Source of the DNA: Porphyromonadaceae bacterium UBA4702
GTDB lineage: Bacteria > Bacteroidota > Bacteroidia > Bacteroidales > Muribaculaceae
Assembly: GCA_002404675.1 (NCBI GenBank)
Contig: DHKE01000024.1
Location: 1 to 21,108, forward strand
DNA length: 21,108 bases
Direction of reading: 5' to 3'
The position numbers were made by a program, and so were the translations under genes. Under the pieces are notes generated by a model that had not been told where the DNA came from, did not search any database, and saw only the letters and a list, made by a program, of their open reading frames with translations. Below are positions 1 through 7,664 of this stretch, one piece after another. Within the stretch, counting starts at the first letter, position 1, and each line of letters opens with the position of its first letter.

Positions 1-135
1 AAGCCGGCTTGTTTCGGATGCTTACAGAAGTTCCTCTCATGGTGGCAGCGCACGCAGATATGGCTCGGCAGGGTCGCGGTGACAGCCGCCGCTCTCACCG
101 CAGCATGGTGGATATACCGCCGCCGTCAAAAATGA
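1..135 (+). CDS. C-terminal end of an unidentified membrane protein (partial)
   Basis: An open frame runs from the window edge to a TGA at 133-135, giving 44 residues. The tail has an aromatic and basic stretch, then one hydrophobic segment (about residues 29-39) ending in a Tyr-Arg-Arg-Arg cluster, as expected of a last transmembrane helix with a positively charged cytoplasmic end. The start and any domain lie outside the window, so no function can be given. A plus-strand terminator at 205-250 fits as its transcript end, which supports a real gene here. Frame choice rests only on uninterrupted reading and on the tail's composition. Confidence 0.5.
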   Translation, partial: KPACFGCLQKFLSWWQRTQIWLGRVAVTAAALTAAWWIYRRRQK

Positions 136-149
136 TTTCAGGAATACAG

Positions 150-174
150 AAAAAAGCACTAACTTTGCAGTGCT
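150..174 (-). terminator. Intrinsic terminator, minus strand (lon/permease transcript)
   Basis: Read on the minus strand, AGCACT (174-169) and AGTGCT (160-155) form a 6-bp stem with an 8-nt loop, followed at once by six T residues (155-150). In the plus direction the hairpin is followed only by GATTTTG, so it is weaker that way. It lies about 160 nt beyond the stop codon of the minus-strand permease. Confidence 0.6.
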
Positions 175-204
175 GATTTTGTGCCTGAAATCGGTTTCGT
201 TTTA

Positions 205-250
205 CCTCCTGGCGCGTGTTTTCCGCCCTGCGCCGGGAGGGCTTTTTTGT
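205..250 (+). terminator. Intrinsic terminator, plus strand (upstream membrane-protein gene)
   Basis: CCTCCTGGCGC (205-215) pairs with GCGCCGGGAGG (230-240) over 11 bp with one G-U wobble, followed by GCTTTTTTG. A shorter alternative stem, GCCCT/AGGGC (225-229 with 238-242), sits directly against the T run. There is no T tract on the minus side, so it should act only on transcripts coming from the left. Confidence 0.7.
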
Positions 251-332
251 GCTAAACTGGTGCTGGCTTGCCACCCACGCACATTCGCAAAACAGACAAC
301 AAACTCGCTGTCAACGCATTGCCAACTTGAGG

Positions 333-1232
333 CTATTTTGACTTCATGAATGTGATGATGTCGCGAGGGGTTATGCGCTTCCCTTTCAGGAGCAACACCG
401 AGGTGTAGAGCTTGCCGGAAAACAACAGCATCAGCGCAGCGCAGACGTACAGCGAAACGAGCGACAGCAGTGACTGCCACAACGGCACGTCCCCACCTAT
501 CGCGCCTATTGCCCCTACTGTTGCGGATGTGAAAGGTATGTAGCTGCACCATACAGCTACGGACGATGTGATGTTGTCCGTAGCGTATTGCCCTATGTAG
601 AACGAGCCGAGCAGAATAAAGGTCAATATCGTGAGATACTCTTGGTTTTCTTGGTTCTTGTCAGTCATAGCACCGGTAGCGGCAAACATTGAGGCGTAGA
701 ATATGTAGCCCCCGGCAAAAAACGCGACACCCCACAACAGGCTTGTGTAAAGGCGCACGTCACCAAACACTTCCAATGGGACATTCACTCCTGACAGCAG
801 AATCAGCACTCCAGCACATACGGACAGCAAGATCCCCCAAAGCACCATCTGCGTCATTCCGACGAGTGCAACGCTTATGATTTTGCCGAGCATCATTGTC
901 CGCCCGGTCACACACGTTGACAGCACCTCCATGATGCGGTTGCATTTCTCGCTTTTCACCTTGTTGAATATCTGCGCACCGTATATCATGATGAACAGCG
1001 TCAGGAGTATGCCTACCAGCATGCCGGCTATCTGCCACCCGGTCTTGGGGTTGTCTGGCGACGAGAGTGGGTTGCTTGTAGCAAGAAGCGTGTCGGACGA
1101 TTCCGCCATATACCCGATGAAGACACCGAACAGCACAAATATGACCGGCATAAGGAATGTGCCTATCCAAAAGGATTTTGACCGTATGTCGGTCATGTAT
1201 TCATTGCGGACGATGATTGACAGTTTGCTCAT
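333..1232 (-). CDS. ABC-2 type transporter permease, compact NatB-like
   Basis: This 299-residue polytopic protein resembles permeases of the NatB/ABC2_membrane_3 family, which pair with a separate ATPase to export ions or small molecules across the inner membrane. It starts with a short basic cytoplasmic segment, then TM1 (about 22-42), a short external loop (43-65) and TM2 (66-86), followed by the family's characteristic cytoplasmic motif with core EKCNRIMEVL (95-104), then roughly four more helices. Typical NatB proteins are near 400 residues because a large extracytoplasmic domain sits between TM1 and TM2; here that domain is almost absent. The gene begins 23 nt after lon, so co-transcription with lon is likely. 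No ATP-binding partner lies next to it. The substrate is unknown. Confidence 0.85.
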   Translation of the reverse strand: MSKLSIIVRNEYMTDIRSKSFWIGTFLMPVIFVLFGVFIGYMAESSDTLLATSNPLSSPDNPKTGWQIAGMLVGILLTLFIMIYGAQIFNKVKSEKCNRIMEVLSTCVTGRTMMLGKIISVALVGMTQMVLWGILLSVCAGVLILLSGVNVPLEVFGDVRLYTSLLWGVAFFAGGYIFYASMFAATGAMTDKNQENQEYLTILTFILLGSFYIGQYATDNITSSVAVWCSYIPFTSATVGAIGAIGGDVPLWQSLLSLVSLYVCAALMLLFSGKLYTSVLLLKGKRITPRDIITFMKSK

Positions 1233-1255
1233 GGTAAATCTTGTTTAGATGTCGG

Positions 1256-3688
1256 TTACTTGCCCTCGCCGTCGGTTGCGGGCAAGAGTGCGAAGTCAAG
1301 AACCTGACTGATGTTCTCTACATAGTGGAATGTCAACCCCTCAACATACATTGGGTCGATGTCCTCGATATCTTTGCGATTTTGCTCGCACAGCATAATG
1401 TCTGTGATGCCGGCACGTTTTGCGGCGAGAATTTTCTCCTTTATGCCGCCTACGGGCAGCACCTTGCCGCGCAAGGTTATTTCCCCGGTCATGGCGAGCC
1501 GGTCGCGGACTTTGCGCCGTGTGAAGGCCGAGGCAAGTGATGTCACCATGGTGATGCCGGCAGAGGGGCCGTCCTTGGGAACAGCTCCTTCGGGTACATG
1601 GATATGGATGTCATGGGTGCTGAACATTTTTGCGTCAATGCCCAGCTTCTCGGCATTCGCTTTCAGGTACTGCAATGCGATTGTGGCAGACTCCTTCATC
1701 ACATCACCCAGGTTTCCCGTCAGTGACAGCTTCTCCCCCTTGCCAGGGCAAAGCGAAGACTCAATGAACAATATCTCGCCGCCAGCGCTCGTCCATGCCA
1801 GCCCTGTCACTACGCCGCAATAGTCATTGCTCTCGTATATGTCCGAGAAGACTTCGCGCTTGCCGAGAAACTGCGGGATATCGGCCTCGGTGACGACTGC
1901 CGGGTACGGTTTGCCGGACACTTTCAAACGCACGATTTTGCGCAGCACCTTGGCTATCTTCTTGTCGAGCTGGCGCACGCCGGACTCGCGTGTGTACTCG
2001 GTAATGATGCGTTCAAGAGCCGCATTGTCGAATTTGATTTCTCCCTTTTCCAGACCGCACTCCGCGAGTTTCTTGTCTATCAGATGCCGCTGGGCTATCT
2101 CGATTTTCTCCTCTGCGATATAACCGGTTATCTCTATAAGCTCCATGCGGTCGAGCAAGGGGTATGATATGGTGGAAAGCGAGTTGGCAGTTGCGATAAA
2201 CAATACCTTTGACAGATCATAGTCCACGTCTATGTAGTTGTCATGGAAATGTTCATTCTGCTCCGGGTCAAGCACTTCGAGCAACGCCGTTGACGGGTCG
2301 CCCTTGTAGTCACTGCCGATTTTGTCAATCTCGTCGAGGACGAAGACCGGGTTGCTGGTCTTGCACTTCTGCAACCCCGAAATGATACGTCCGGGCATTG
2401 CGCCGAGGTATGTGCGGCGGTGCCCCCTGATTTCCGACTCGTCATGCAGGCCGCCGAATGACACGCGGACATATTCGCGCCCCATTGCCTCAGCTATCGA
2501 CTTGCCAAGCGAGGTTTTGCCGACACCCGGAGGACCGTACAGGCACAATATGCCGGCTTTCACGTCGCCGCGCTGTTTCAGCACCGCCATTTGCTCGATT
2601 ATGCGGTCTTTGACATCGCGCAGTCCGTAATGGTCGCGGTTGAGTATGGTCTCGACATCATCGAGCGAAAAAGAATCCTCGGAATAGTTCTGCCACGGCA
2701 ATGACAGCAGCGTGTCGAGATATGCATACTGGATAGCATAATCCGGGCTTTGAGGGTTGTAACGCTCCAGACGGCGGAGTTCCTTGTCAAAACGCTCGCT
2801 CATAGCCGCGTCCCATGTCAGCAGCGACGCACGCTTCTCAAGGGCTGCAATGTCGTCCTCATCGCCTTGCAGCTCGTTCTGGATCAAGCGCATCTGCTGC
2901 TCGAGGTAATTCTGCCGCTGCGCCTGTGATATTTCCTCCTGTGTACGCTGATGAAGCTCTTGCCGCACTTCGAGATACTGTATCTGCATGCTCAGCTCGC
3001 GTATCAGCATTACCATGCGCTCGCTGAAACTGTCCTCCTCAAGCATCTGCTGCTGACGTGTATGGTCATTAGGCACTTGCATACAGAGGAAGTTCAGCAG
3101 CCGCTTGTTGCTGTCTATCTGCTTGACCGCGAACTCAAGGTCGTTCCGCTCCTCATCGCTAAGGCAGGAAAGCATCTTCCGGTACAGCTCCTTGATAGTT
3201 TCAACGGTCGCGTACATTTCCATGTCAAACTTTGGAGGCATTGTCTCTTCGCAACGGTACACCTTGGCCGTTATGAACGGCTTGGAGCCGCAGTAGTGCA
3301 TCACTTTTGCACGGCAGAGCGTGAGCAGGAACGCGGTGTGGTTGCCATCGGGCATCTCAACAATCTTTATGACCTTGCATACGACGCCCATGCGGAATAC
3401 GTCCTTTGACGTAGGCTCCTCGACATCAATGTCCTTCTGAGCTACGGCAAAAATGAGCTTGTCGTTTTCAGCAGCCTTTCTCAGCAGCTGCAGCGACTTT
3501 TCACGGCCTATAGGCAGCGGCACGGCCTGTCCGGGGAAAAGGACACGTCCGCGAGTGGGAAGCACCAGTATGGAACTGGCTTGCAAACTGTCCAGCTCCC
3601 GTTCATAGTCTACGATGTTTTCCGCAATGAATGTGCCAGACGGCACGCCCGAAATTTCCGGGTCTGAAGACAATTGTTCCTTGCTCAT
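1256..3688 (-). CDS. lon: ATP-dependent Lon protease
   Basis: Lon is the hexameric cytoplasmic AAA+ serine protease that degrades misfolded and short-lived regulatory proteins. Numbering from the ATG at 3688 (810 residues): N-terminal substrate-binding domain about 40-245, a coiled-coil linker rich in Gln and Glu, Walker A GPPGVGKT at 385-392, Walker B VFVLDEID at 448-455, and a C-terminal S16 protease domain with the catalytic Ser in PKDGPSAG (Ser709) and Lys752 in GGIKEK. The Ser-Lys spacing of 43 matches E. coli Lon. An in-frame TTG at 3697 would add three residues; I prefer ATG because it lies a suitable distance behind the -7 box at 3722-3729. All catalytic parts are intact. Upstream is engB, and downstream an ABC permease probably shares the transcript. 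Confidence 0.97.
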   Translation of the reverse strand: MSKEQLSSDPEISGVPSGTFIAENIVDYERELDSLQASSILVLPTRGRVLFPGQAVPLPIGREKSLQLLRKAAENDKLIFAVAQKDIDVEEPTSKDVFRMGVVCKVIKIVEMPDGNHTAFLLTLCRAKVMHYCGSKPFITAKVYRCEETMPPKFDMEMYATVETIKELYRKMLSCLSDEERNDLEFAVKQIDSNKRLLNFLCMQVPNDHTRQQQMLEEDSFSERMVMLIRELSMQIQYLEVRQELHQRTQEEISQAQRQNYLEQQMRLIQNELQGDEDDIAALEKRASLLTWDAAMSERFDKELRRLERYNPQSPDYAIQYAYLDTLLSLPWQNYSEDSFSLDDVETILNRDHYGLRDVKDRIIEQMAVLKQRGDVKAGILCLYGPPGVGKTSLGKSIAEAMGREYVRVSFGGLHDESEIRGHRRTYLGAMPGRIISGLQKCKTSNPVFVLDEIDKIGSDYKGDPSTALLEVLDPEQNEHFHDNYIDVDYDLSKVLFIATANSLSTISYPLLDRMELIEITGYIAEEKIEIAQRHLIDKKLAECGLEKGEIKFDNAALERIITEYTRESGVRQLDKKIAKVLRKIVRLKVSGKPYPAVVTEADIPQFLGKREVFSDIYESNDYCGVVTGLAWTSAGGEILFIESSLCPGKGEKLSLTGNLGDVMKESATIALQYLKANAEKLGIDAKMFSTHDIHIHVPEGAVPKDGPSAGITMVTSLASAFTRRKVRDRLAMTGEITLRGKVLPVGGIKEKILAAKRAGITDIMLCEQNRKDIEDIDPMYVEGLTFHYVENISQVLDFALLPATDGEGK

Positions 3689-3721
3689 TAATTTCAAATG
3701 GTCTAAATTGCTTTTGGGCTA

Positions 3722-3729
3722 CAAAGGTA
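3722..3729 (-). promoter_or_regulatory. Probable lon promoter, -7 element
   Basis: The minus strand reads TACCTTTG, a full match to the Bacteroidetes -7 consensus TAnnTTTG. Transcription would start about 3714-3716, some 25 nt before the lon ATG. No TTG is seen at the usual -33 spacing, so only half of the promoter is supported. Confidence 0.55.
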
Positions 3730-3780
3730 AACAAAAACTGCGAGACGCGAGCCATGTAACCCAGACAAATCTTCCGACAC

Positions 3781-4398
3781 TCACTTTGCAGCCGACTTCG
3801 CAATGTCCCGGTTCACCTGCTCGATGAATCCGAGCACGTCATCGCGCCCTGCCCCTTTTTCAGCCGATGTGACGAAAACAGGAGGCAACTCCTCCCAGTG
3901 CAGTTTCAGCACACGCTTGTATGAATCGACTTTCTTTTGGCCGGCCATCGAGCCGAGCTTGTCGGCCTTGGTAAAGATAATGGCAAACGGCACCTCGTGT
4001 TCGCCGAGCCAGTCCATAAACTCCATGTCGATTTTTTGAGGGTCATGGCGTATGTCCACAAGCACAAACAGGCAGCTCATCTGCTGGCTTGTCAGGACAT
4101 AGTCCTGTATGATAGCGTTGATTTTGTCACGAGTCTGCTTGCCGCGCTGGGCAAAGCCGTAGCCAGGCAAATCGACAATATACCAATCCCCGTCATTTAT
4201 ACTGAAATGATTGATAAGCAGCGTCTTGCCCGGTGTCTGCGATGTCTTGGCAAGTGCCTTGCGGCGTGTCAGCATATTTATCAGTGAAGATTTGCCAACA
4301 TTGGAGCGGCCAATGAAAGCATATTCCGGGCGGCCGTGCTGCGGACAGGCACTCGCCTTCTCATTGCTTATCTCGTATTTTGCGTTCTTGATTTCCAT
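3781..4398 (-). CDS. engB: Ribosome-biogenesis GTPase EngB (YihA/YsxC)
   Basis: EngB is a small Ras-like GTPase needed for assembly of the large ribosomal subunit. From the ATG at 4398 the product is 205 residues, normal for the family. Motifs in order: G1 GRSNVGKS (30-37), a T-rich switch I region with QTPGKT, G3 DLPG in VDLPGYGFA (76-79), G4 TKAD (143-146) and a G5-like TSAEKGAG near 180. An upstream ATG at 4425 would add nine residues but lies above two -7 promoter matches (4404-4411 and 4413-4420), so I chose 4398. The gene is divergent from the glycosyltransferase at 4493 and is followed by lon after 92 nt. Confidence 0.95.
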   Translation of the reverse strand: MEIKNAKYEISNEKASACPQHGRPEYAFIGRSNVGKSSLINMLTRRKALAKTSQTPGKTLLINHFSINDGDWYIVDLPGYGFAQRGKQTRDKINAIIQDYVLTSQQMSCLFVLVDIRHDPQKIDMEFMDWLGEHEVPFAIIFTKADKLGSMAGQKKVDSYKRVLKLHWEELPPVFVTSAEKGAGRDDVLGFIEQVNRDIAKSAAK

Positions 4399-4403
4399 GA
4401 TTG

Positions 4404-4420
4404 CAAAAGTAGCAAAAATA
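4404..4420 (-). promoter_or_regulatory. engB promoter -7 elements (two overlapping candidates)
   Basis: The minus strand carries TATTTTTG (4420-4413) and TACTTTTG (4411-4404), both full matches to TAnnTTTG. Either would start transcription within about ten nucleotides of the engB ATG at 4398, giving a very short or absent leader. A clear -33 element at the right distance is not visible. Confidence 0.5.
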
Positions 4421-4453
4421 TCCAATATCGTCAGCAGTCAGGCTGAAAATTAT

Positions 4454-4484
4454 TTTGTTATGCCGAATGATTGGATTAATTTTG
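4454..4484 (+). promoter_or_regulatory. Complete Bacteroidetes-type promoter for the glycosyltransferase operon
   Basis: TTTG at 4454-4457 (-33) is followed after exactly 19 nt by TAATTTTG at 4477-4484 (-7 consensus TAnnTTTG). Transcription should begin near 4489-4491, only a few nucleotides before the ATG at 4493. This is one of the two best-formed promoters in the window and supports the chosen start. Confidence 0.7.
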
Positions 4485-4492
4485 TAGTTGAA

Positions 4493-5707
4493 ATGGGTAT
4501 CGACACCGCATACGCCGGCCGGCAGTGGGCTTTGACCGGCATATTCAACGACAGCTTCCCCCCTATATATGACGGGGTTACGCTGACGGTAATGAACTAT
4601 GTACGAGTGCTTGCGCAGCATGGGCATCTTCCATGTGTGGTCACACCGTGGAATCCGGAAAAAATCGAAGTTGACTATCCGGTACTCAAATATTTTTCCC
4701 TGCCGATACACAGCCGCCGTCCCTATCGCTATGGCTATCCCAAACTGGACCCATGCATCTGGCGAAGGCTGCGGAAAACGCCTTTCAGGCTCGTACACAG
4801 CCACAGCCCTTTTTCAGCCGGCCGGCTCGCGGTTTACGCCGCCCGCAAGCAGCGTATCCCTCTGGTCGGCACTTTCCACAGCAAATACAAGTCTGACCTG
4901 CAACACTCGTTCCGCTGGACACCGTGGATGGTAGGCATTATCATGAAGCGCATATTGGCGTTTTTCAATGCGTGCGACCATGTGTGGATACCGCAGGGTG
5001 CGGTGGAAAGCACCATCCGCGAATATGGGTTTGGGGGCAAAGTGACAGTGGTTGAGAACGGCAACGACCTGGCTTCAAAATATTCAGATGACGAAATACC
5101 CAGGCTGAAAGCTGAAGCGAGGAAGAAGTACGGAATACCTGATGATGCAGTTTCGCTGCTGTTCGTAGGCCAGCACATACGCGAAAAAGGGATCAAAGTC
5201 ATCGCTGACACGCTGCACCGACTCGACGGCAAGACACCGTTTGTCATGAATTTCATCGGGACGGGCTATGCTCTCGACGACCTGCGGCAATATATACGCT
5301 CTCTCGGCATTGAGGACAAGGTCTTCATCCACGGCGGCATCACAGACCGCGACGAACTGTGCTTACGATATGCTGCCGCCGACCTGTTCCTGTTCCCCTC
5401 GCTGTATGACAACGCGCCGCTCGTGGTCAAGGAGGCGGCTGCGATGCAGACGCCCTCCATACTCGTAGAGGGAAGCACAGCCTCTGAGATAATCCGCGAC
5501 GGCTACAACGGCTTCCTGACCAGCCGCTCCCCTGCCGAATACGCAGACCTCATAACGTCGCTGCATGACAACCGCGACCGCATAACCCGCACAGGGCGCA
5601 ATGCCCGCAAGACGCTGACACGCACATGGGACGACGTGGTGCAGGAAGTAATGACTCGCTACGACGAAATCATAGCCAGGTATAATGTTGAACATAGGAA
5701 CAGATAA
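4493..5707 (+). CDS. GT4-family glycosyltransferase
   Basis: This 404-residue protein has the two-Rossmann (GT-B) layout of family 4 retaining glycosyltransferases, which move a sugar from a nucleotide donor to a lipid or glycan acceptor at the membrane's inner face. The N-terminal glycine-rich acceptor loop is seen in GIFNDSFPPIYDGV (16-29) and an HSH motif at 102-104. The C-terminal donor domain shows FVGQHIREKGI (224-234) and the signature at 303-330. There the usual E-x7-E is D306-x7-E314, a known sort of substitution. Longer in-frame starts up to 4211 overlap engB and its promoter, so I chose ATG 4493, set by the promoter at 4454-4484. It is followed 1 nt later by the flippase-like gene, then kdsB, suggesting glycolipid or lipopolysaccharide work. 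Donor and acceptor cannot be read from sequence. Confidence 0.9.
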   Translation: MGIDTAYAGRQWALTGIFNDSFPPIYDGVTLTVMNYVRVLAQHGHLPCVVTPWNPEKIEVDYPVLKYFSLPIHSRRPYRYGYPKLDPCIWRRLRKTPFRLVHSHSPFSAGRLAVYAARKQRIPLVGTFHSKYKSDLQHSFRWTPWMVGIIMKRILAFFNACDHVWIPQGAVESTIREYGFGGKVTVVENGNDLASKYSDDEIPRLKAEARKKYGIPDDAVSLLFVGQHIREKGIKVIADTLHRLDGKTPFVMNFIGTGYALDDLRQYIRSLGIEDKVFIHGGITDRDELCLRYAAADLFLFPSLYDNAPLVVKEAAAMQTPSILVEGSTASEIIRDGYNGFLTSRSPAEYADLITSLHDNRDRITRTGRNARKTLTRTWDDVVQEVMTRYDEIIARYNVEHRNR

Positions 5708-5708
5708 T

Positions 5709-6830
5709 ATGGCGACAGACACCCAACAACCCACGGAACTGAAGAAAAATCCATTTTCCTGGTGGAAAGTGGCACTCCCGGTTGTCATCGGGCTTGCCGT
5801 GGTGTTCTGGATGCTGTACAGCGAATCGCAGGGAGAGGATATGGCTGCGGTGTGGCAGAGCATACATTTCTCCTGGCAAACGGTGCTGGCACTCATCCTC
5901 GCGTGCCTGTTCATGCTCGGGCGCGATTATGGGCTGTCTTGGAGGTTTCGCACCCTCACAAACAGGGAACTGCCATGGTCAAAGGCATGGAAGGTTGACT
6001 TGCTGTGCGAATTCACCTCATGCGTCACCCCCTCTGCTGTCGGCGGCAGCTCACTGGGCATGGTATTCCTAAACTCACAGGGGATAGAGTTCGGACGCGC
6101 CACCACGCTGATGATGACAACACTATTCCTCGACGAACTGTTTTTCGTCATCGCCTGTCCCCTTGTCGTGCTATTCACTCCCGCTGGAGACATGTTCGCA
6201 TCAGGGAGCGACGCTTTTTCCGACGGCATCAAAATGACATTCTGGATAGTCTACGCCTTGCTGTTCCTGTGGACGCTCATACTCTTCCTCGGCATAATCT
6301 GGCGGCCGTTCTGGATACGCAAGGTGATAACACGCATATTTCGCTGGCGGCTGCTGCGCCGCTGGTCGGCACAGGCTGACGAGCTGTCGCAAAACATGAT
6401 AGCAACCTCCGCCGAACTGAAAAGCAAGCCGTTCCATTTCTGGCTCGAAGTATTCGGCGGCACGGCATTGTCCTGGCTGTCGCGCTACCTCGTTGTCAAC
6501 GCCCTTTTCTTCGGCTTTGTCCCCGGTTCGCTTCCCGACCAGTGGACTATCCTCGCACGCCAGTTTGTGATATGGGTAGTCCTTATGGTCAGCCCCACGC
6601 CCGGCGGCTCAGGACTGAGCGAATGGATTTTCTCTGAATACTACAGTGATATGCTCCTCTCCGCTGGTCTCGTGCTGATACTGGCGGTGTTCTGGCGCAT
6701 TATATCATATTACGTTTACCTGATCATCGGCGCAATCATTGTCCCAGGCTGGGCACGCAAGACCTTCCAGCGCATACGCCACAGCTCCGATGTCGCAGAA
6801 CAGAAATCAGACAATGAACCAGCAGAATAA
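5709..6830 (+). CDS. Flippase-like membrane protein (LPG synthase TM-domain/UPF0104 family)
   Basis: A 373-residue inner-membrane protein with about eight hydrophobic helices. It carries conserved turns of the lysylphosphatidylglycerol-synthase transmembrane family: TPSAVGGSS near 107-115 and SPTPGGSG near 295-302. In MprF this fold flips aminoacylated lipids; stand-alone members without the aminoacyltransferase domain, as here, often sit beside glycosyltransferases and are thought to handle lipid-linked sugars. The ATG at 5709 follows the glycosyltransferase stop by 1 nt; an alternative ATG at 5685 would overlap it by 23 nt. The 3' end overlaps kdsB by 17 nt, so translation of the three genes is probably coupled. 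The exact substrate is unknown. Confidence 0.85.
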   Translation: MATDTQQPTELKKNPFSWWKVALPVVIGLAVVFWMLYSESQGEDMAAVWQSIHFSWQTVLALILACLFMLGRDYGLSWRFRTLTNRELPWSKAWKVDLLCEFTSCVTPSAVGGSSLGMVFLNSQGIEFGRATTLMMTTLFLDELFFVIACPLVVLFTPAGDMFASGSDAFSDGIKMTFWIVYALLFLWTLILFLGIIWRPFWIRKVITRIFRWRLLRRWSAQADELSQNMIATSAELKSKPFHFWLEVFGGTALSWLSRYLVVNALFFGFVPGSLPDQWTILARQFVIWVVLMVSPTPGGSGLSEWIFSEYYSDMLLSAGLVLILAVFWRIISYYVYLIIGAIIVPGWARKTFQRIRHSSDVAEQKSDNEPAE

Positions 6831-7584
6831 ATTCATCATAATAATCCCGGCACGCTACGGCTCGTCACGCTTCCCGGGCAAGCCGCTTGCGAAAATCGGC
6901 GGCGTGGAGATGATAGTCCATGTATGCCGTCAGGCTTCGCAAGTAACTGATGAAGTAGTCGTTGCAACAGACGACACTCGCATCAAGGACTGTGTAGAGG
7001 CAGCGGGCTTCCGCGCCGTGATGACATCAGACAAGCACCGCAGCGGCACAGACCGCGTGCGCGAGGCATACGAAAAATCCGGCTCGTCTGCCAACGTAAT
7101 CATCAACATACAAGGCGACGAACCGTTCATCGAGCCTCGGCAGATACGTCAACTGATGGACTGCTTCGACACTCTGGCAACTGAAATCGCGACCCTCTGC
7201 CGCAAGTTCAACCCCGAAAAAGGCTTTGACGCGCTGTTTGACCCGAACCTGGTCAAGGTGACGCTTTCCGCCCGGGGCGAAGCGCTGTACTTCTCGCGCA
7301 GCATAATCCCCTACGTGCGCGGCGTGGACTGCACACAATGGCTCGCAGCCGCAGACTTCCACACCCACATCGGCATATACGCCTACCGCAGCGACGTGCT
7401 TGCGCAGATAACCGACCTGCCGCAGTCGCCGCTTGAGAAAGCCGAAAGCCTCGAACAGCTGCGCTGGCTCGAAAACGGCTACCGCATACGCATCGCCGTA
7501 AGCGAGTACGGCACCATCGGCATCGACACACCCGACGACCTTGCCGCCGCCGAGCGTCACTGGGCCGCCACCCGCTCCCACTGA
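6814..7584 (+). CDS. kdsB: 3-deoxy-manno-octulosonate cytidylyltransferase (CMP-KDO synthetase)
   Basis: KdsB couples KDO to CTP, giving CMP-KDO for transfer to lipid A. The 256-residue protein has the family's nucleotide-binding N-terminus IPARYGSSRFPGKPL (11-25), an HRSGTDRV motif (75-82), the metal-binding NIQGDEPF (98-105), and the late LEKAESLEQLRWLE and GIDTPDDL segments. Length is normal. Longer in-frame starts (from 6739) only extend into the preceding gene; ATG 6814 precedes MNQQNKFIIIIPARYG, the expected N-terminus. It overlaps the flippase-like gene by 17 nt and ends before a strong bidirectional terminator, making it the last gene of the cluster. kdsA is about 7.5 kb away in another operon. 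Confidence 0.96.
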   Translation: MNQQNKFIIIIPARYGSSRFPGKPLAKIGGVEMIVHVCRQASQVTDEVVVATDDTRIKDCVEAAGFRAVMTSDKHRSGTDRVREAYEKSGSSANVIINIQGDEPFIEPRQIRQLMDCFDTLATEIATLCRKFNPEKGFDALFDPNLVKVTLSARGEALYFSRSIIPYVRGVDCTQWLAAADFHTHIGIYAYRSDVLAQITDLPQSPLEKAESLEQLRWLENGYRIRIAVSEYGTIGIDTPDDLAAAERHWAATRSH

Positions 7585-7615
7585 CCACACGGGACGAATA
7601 ATACGGATCTAACGG

Positions 7616-7644
7616 AAAAAGGCTGCCGTTGGGGCAGCCTTTTT
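7616..7644. terminator. Bidirectional intrinsic terminator between kdsB and the C10 protease
   Basis: AAAAAGGCTGCC (7616-7627) and GGCAGCCTTTTT (7633-7644) form a perfect 12-bp inverted repeat around a 5-nt loop, with a T run on either strand. It serves the convergent kdsB (+) and protease (-) transcripts. Confidence 0.9.
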
Positions 7645-7664
7645 CGTATGTGTGGGGTGTGCGG

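Noticed and set aside
1359..2123. Plus-strand open frames opposite lon
   Set aside because: They lie wholly within the well-conserved lon coding sequence in other frames and show no family resemblance; high GC makes such shadow frames common.
4211..4492. N-terminal extension of the glycosyltransferase
   Set aside because: The extension overlaps engB, runs through both divergent promoters, and lacks similarity to glycosyltransferase N-termini; the conserved fold begins just after the ATG at 4493.
6739..6813. Extended kdsB start
   Set aside because: The added residues lie inside the flippase-like gene and have no counterpart in KdsB proteins; ATG 6814 gives the expected N-terminus.
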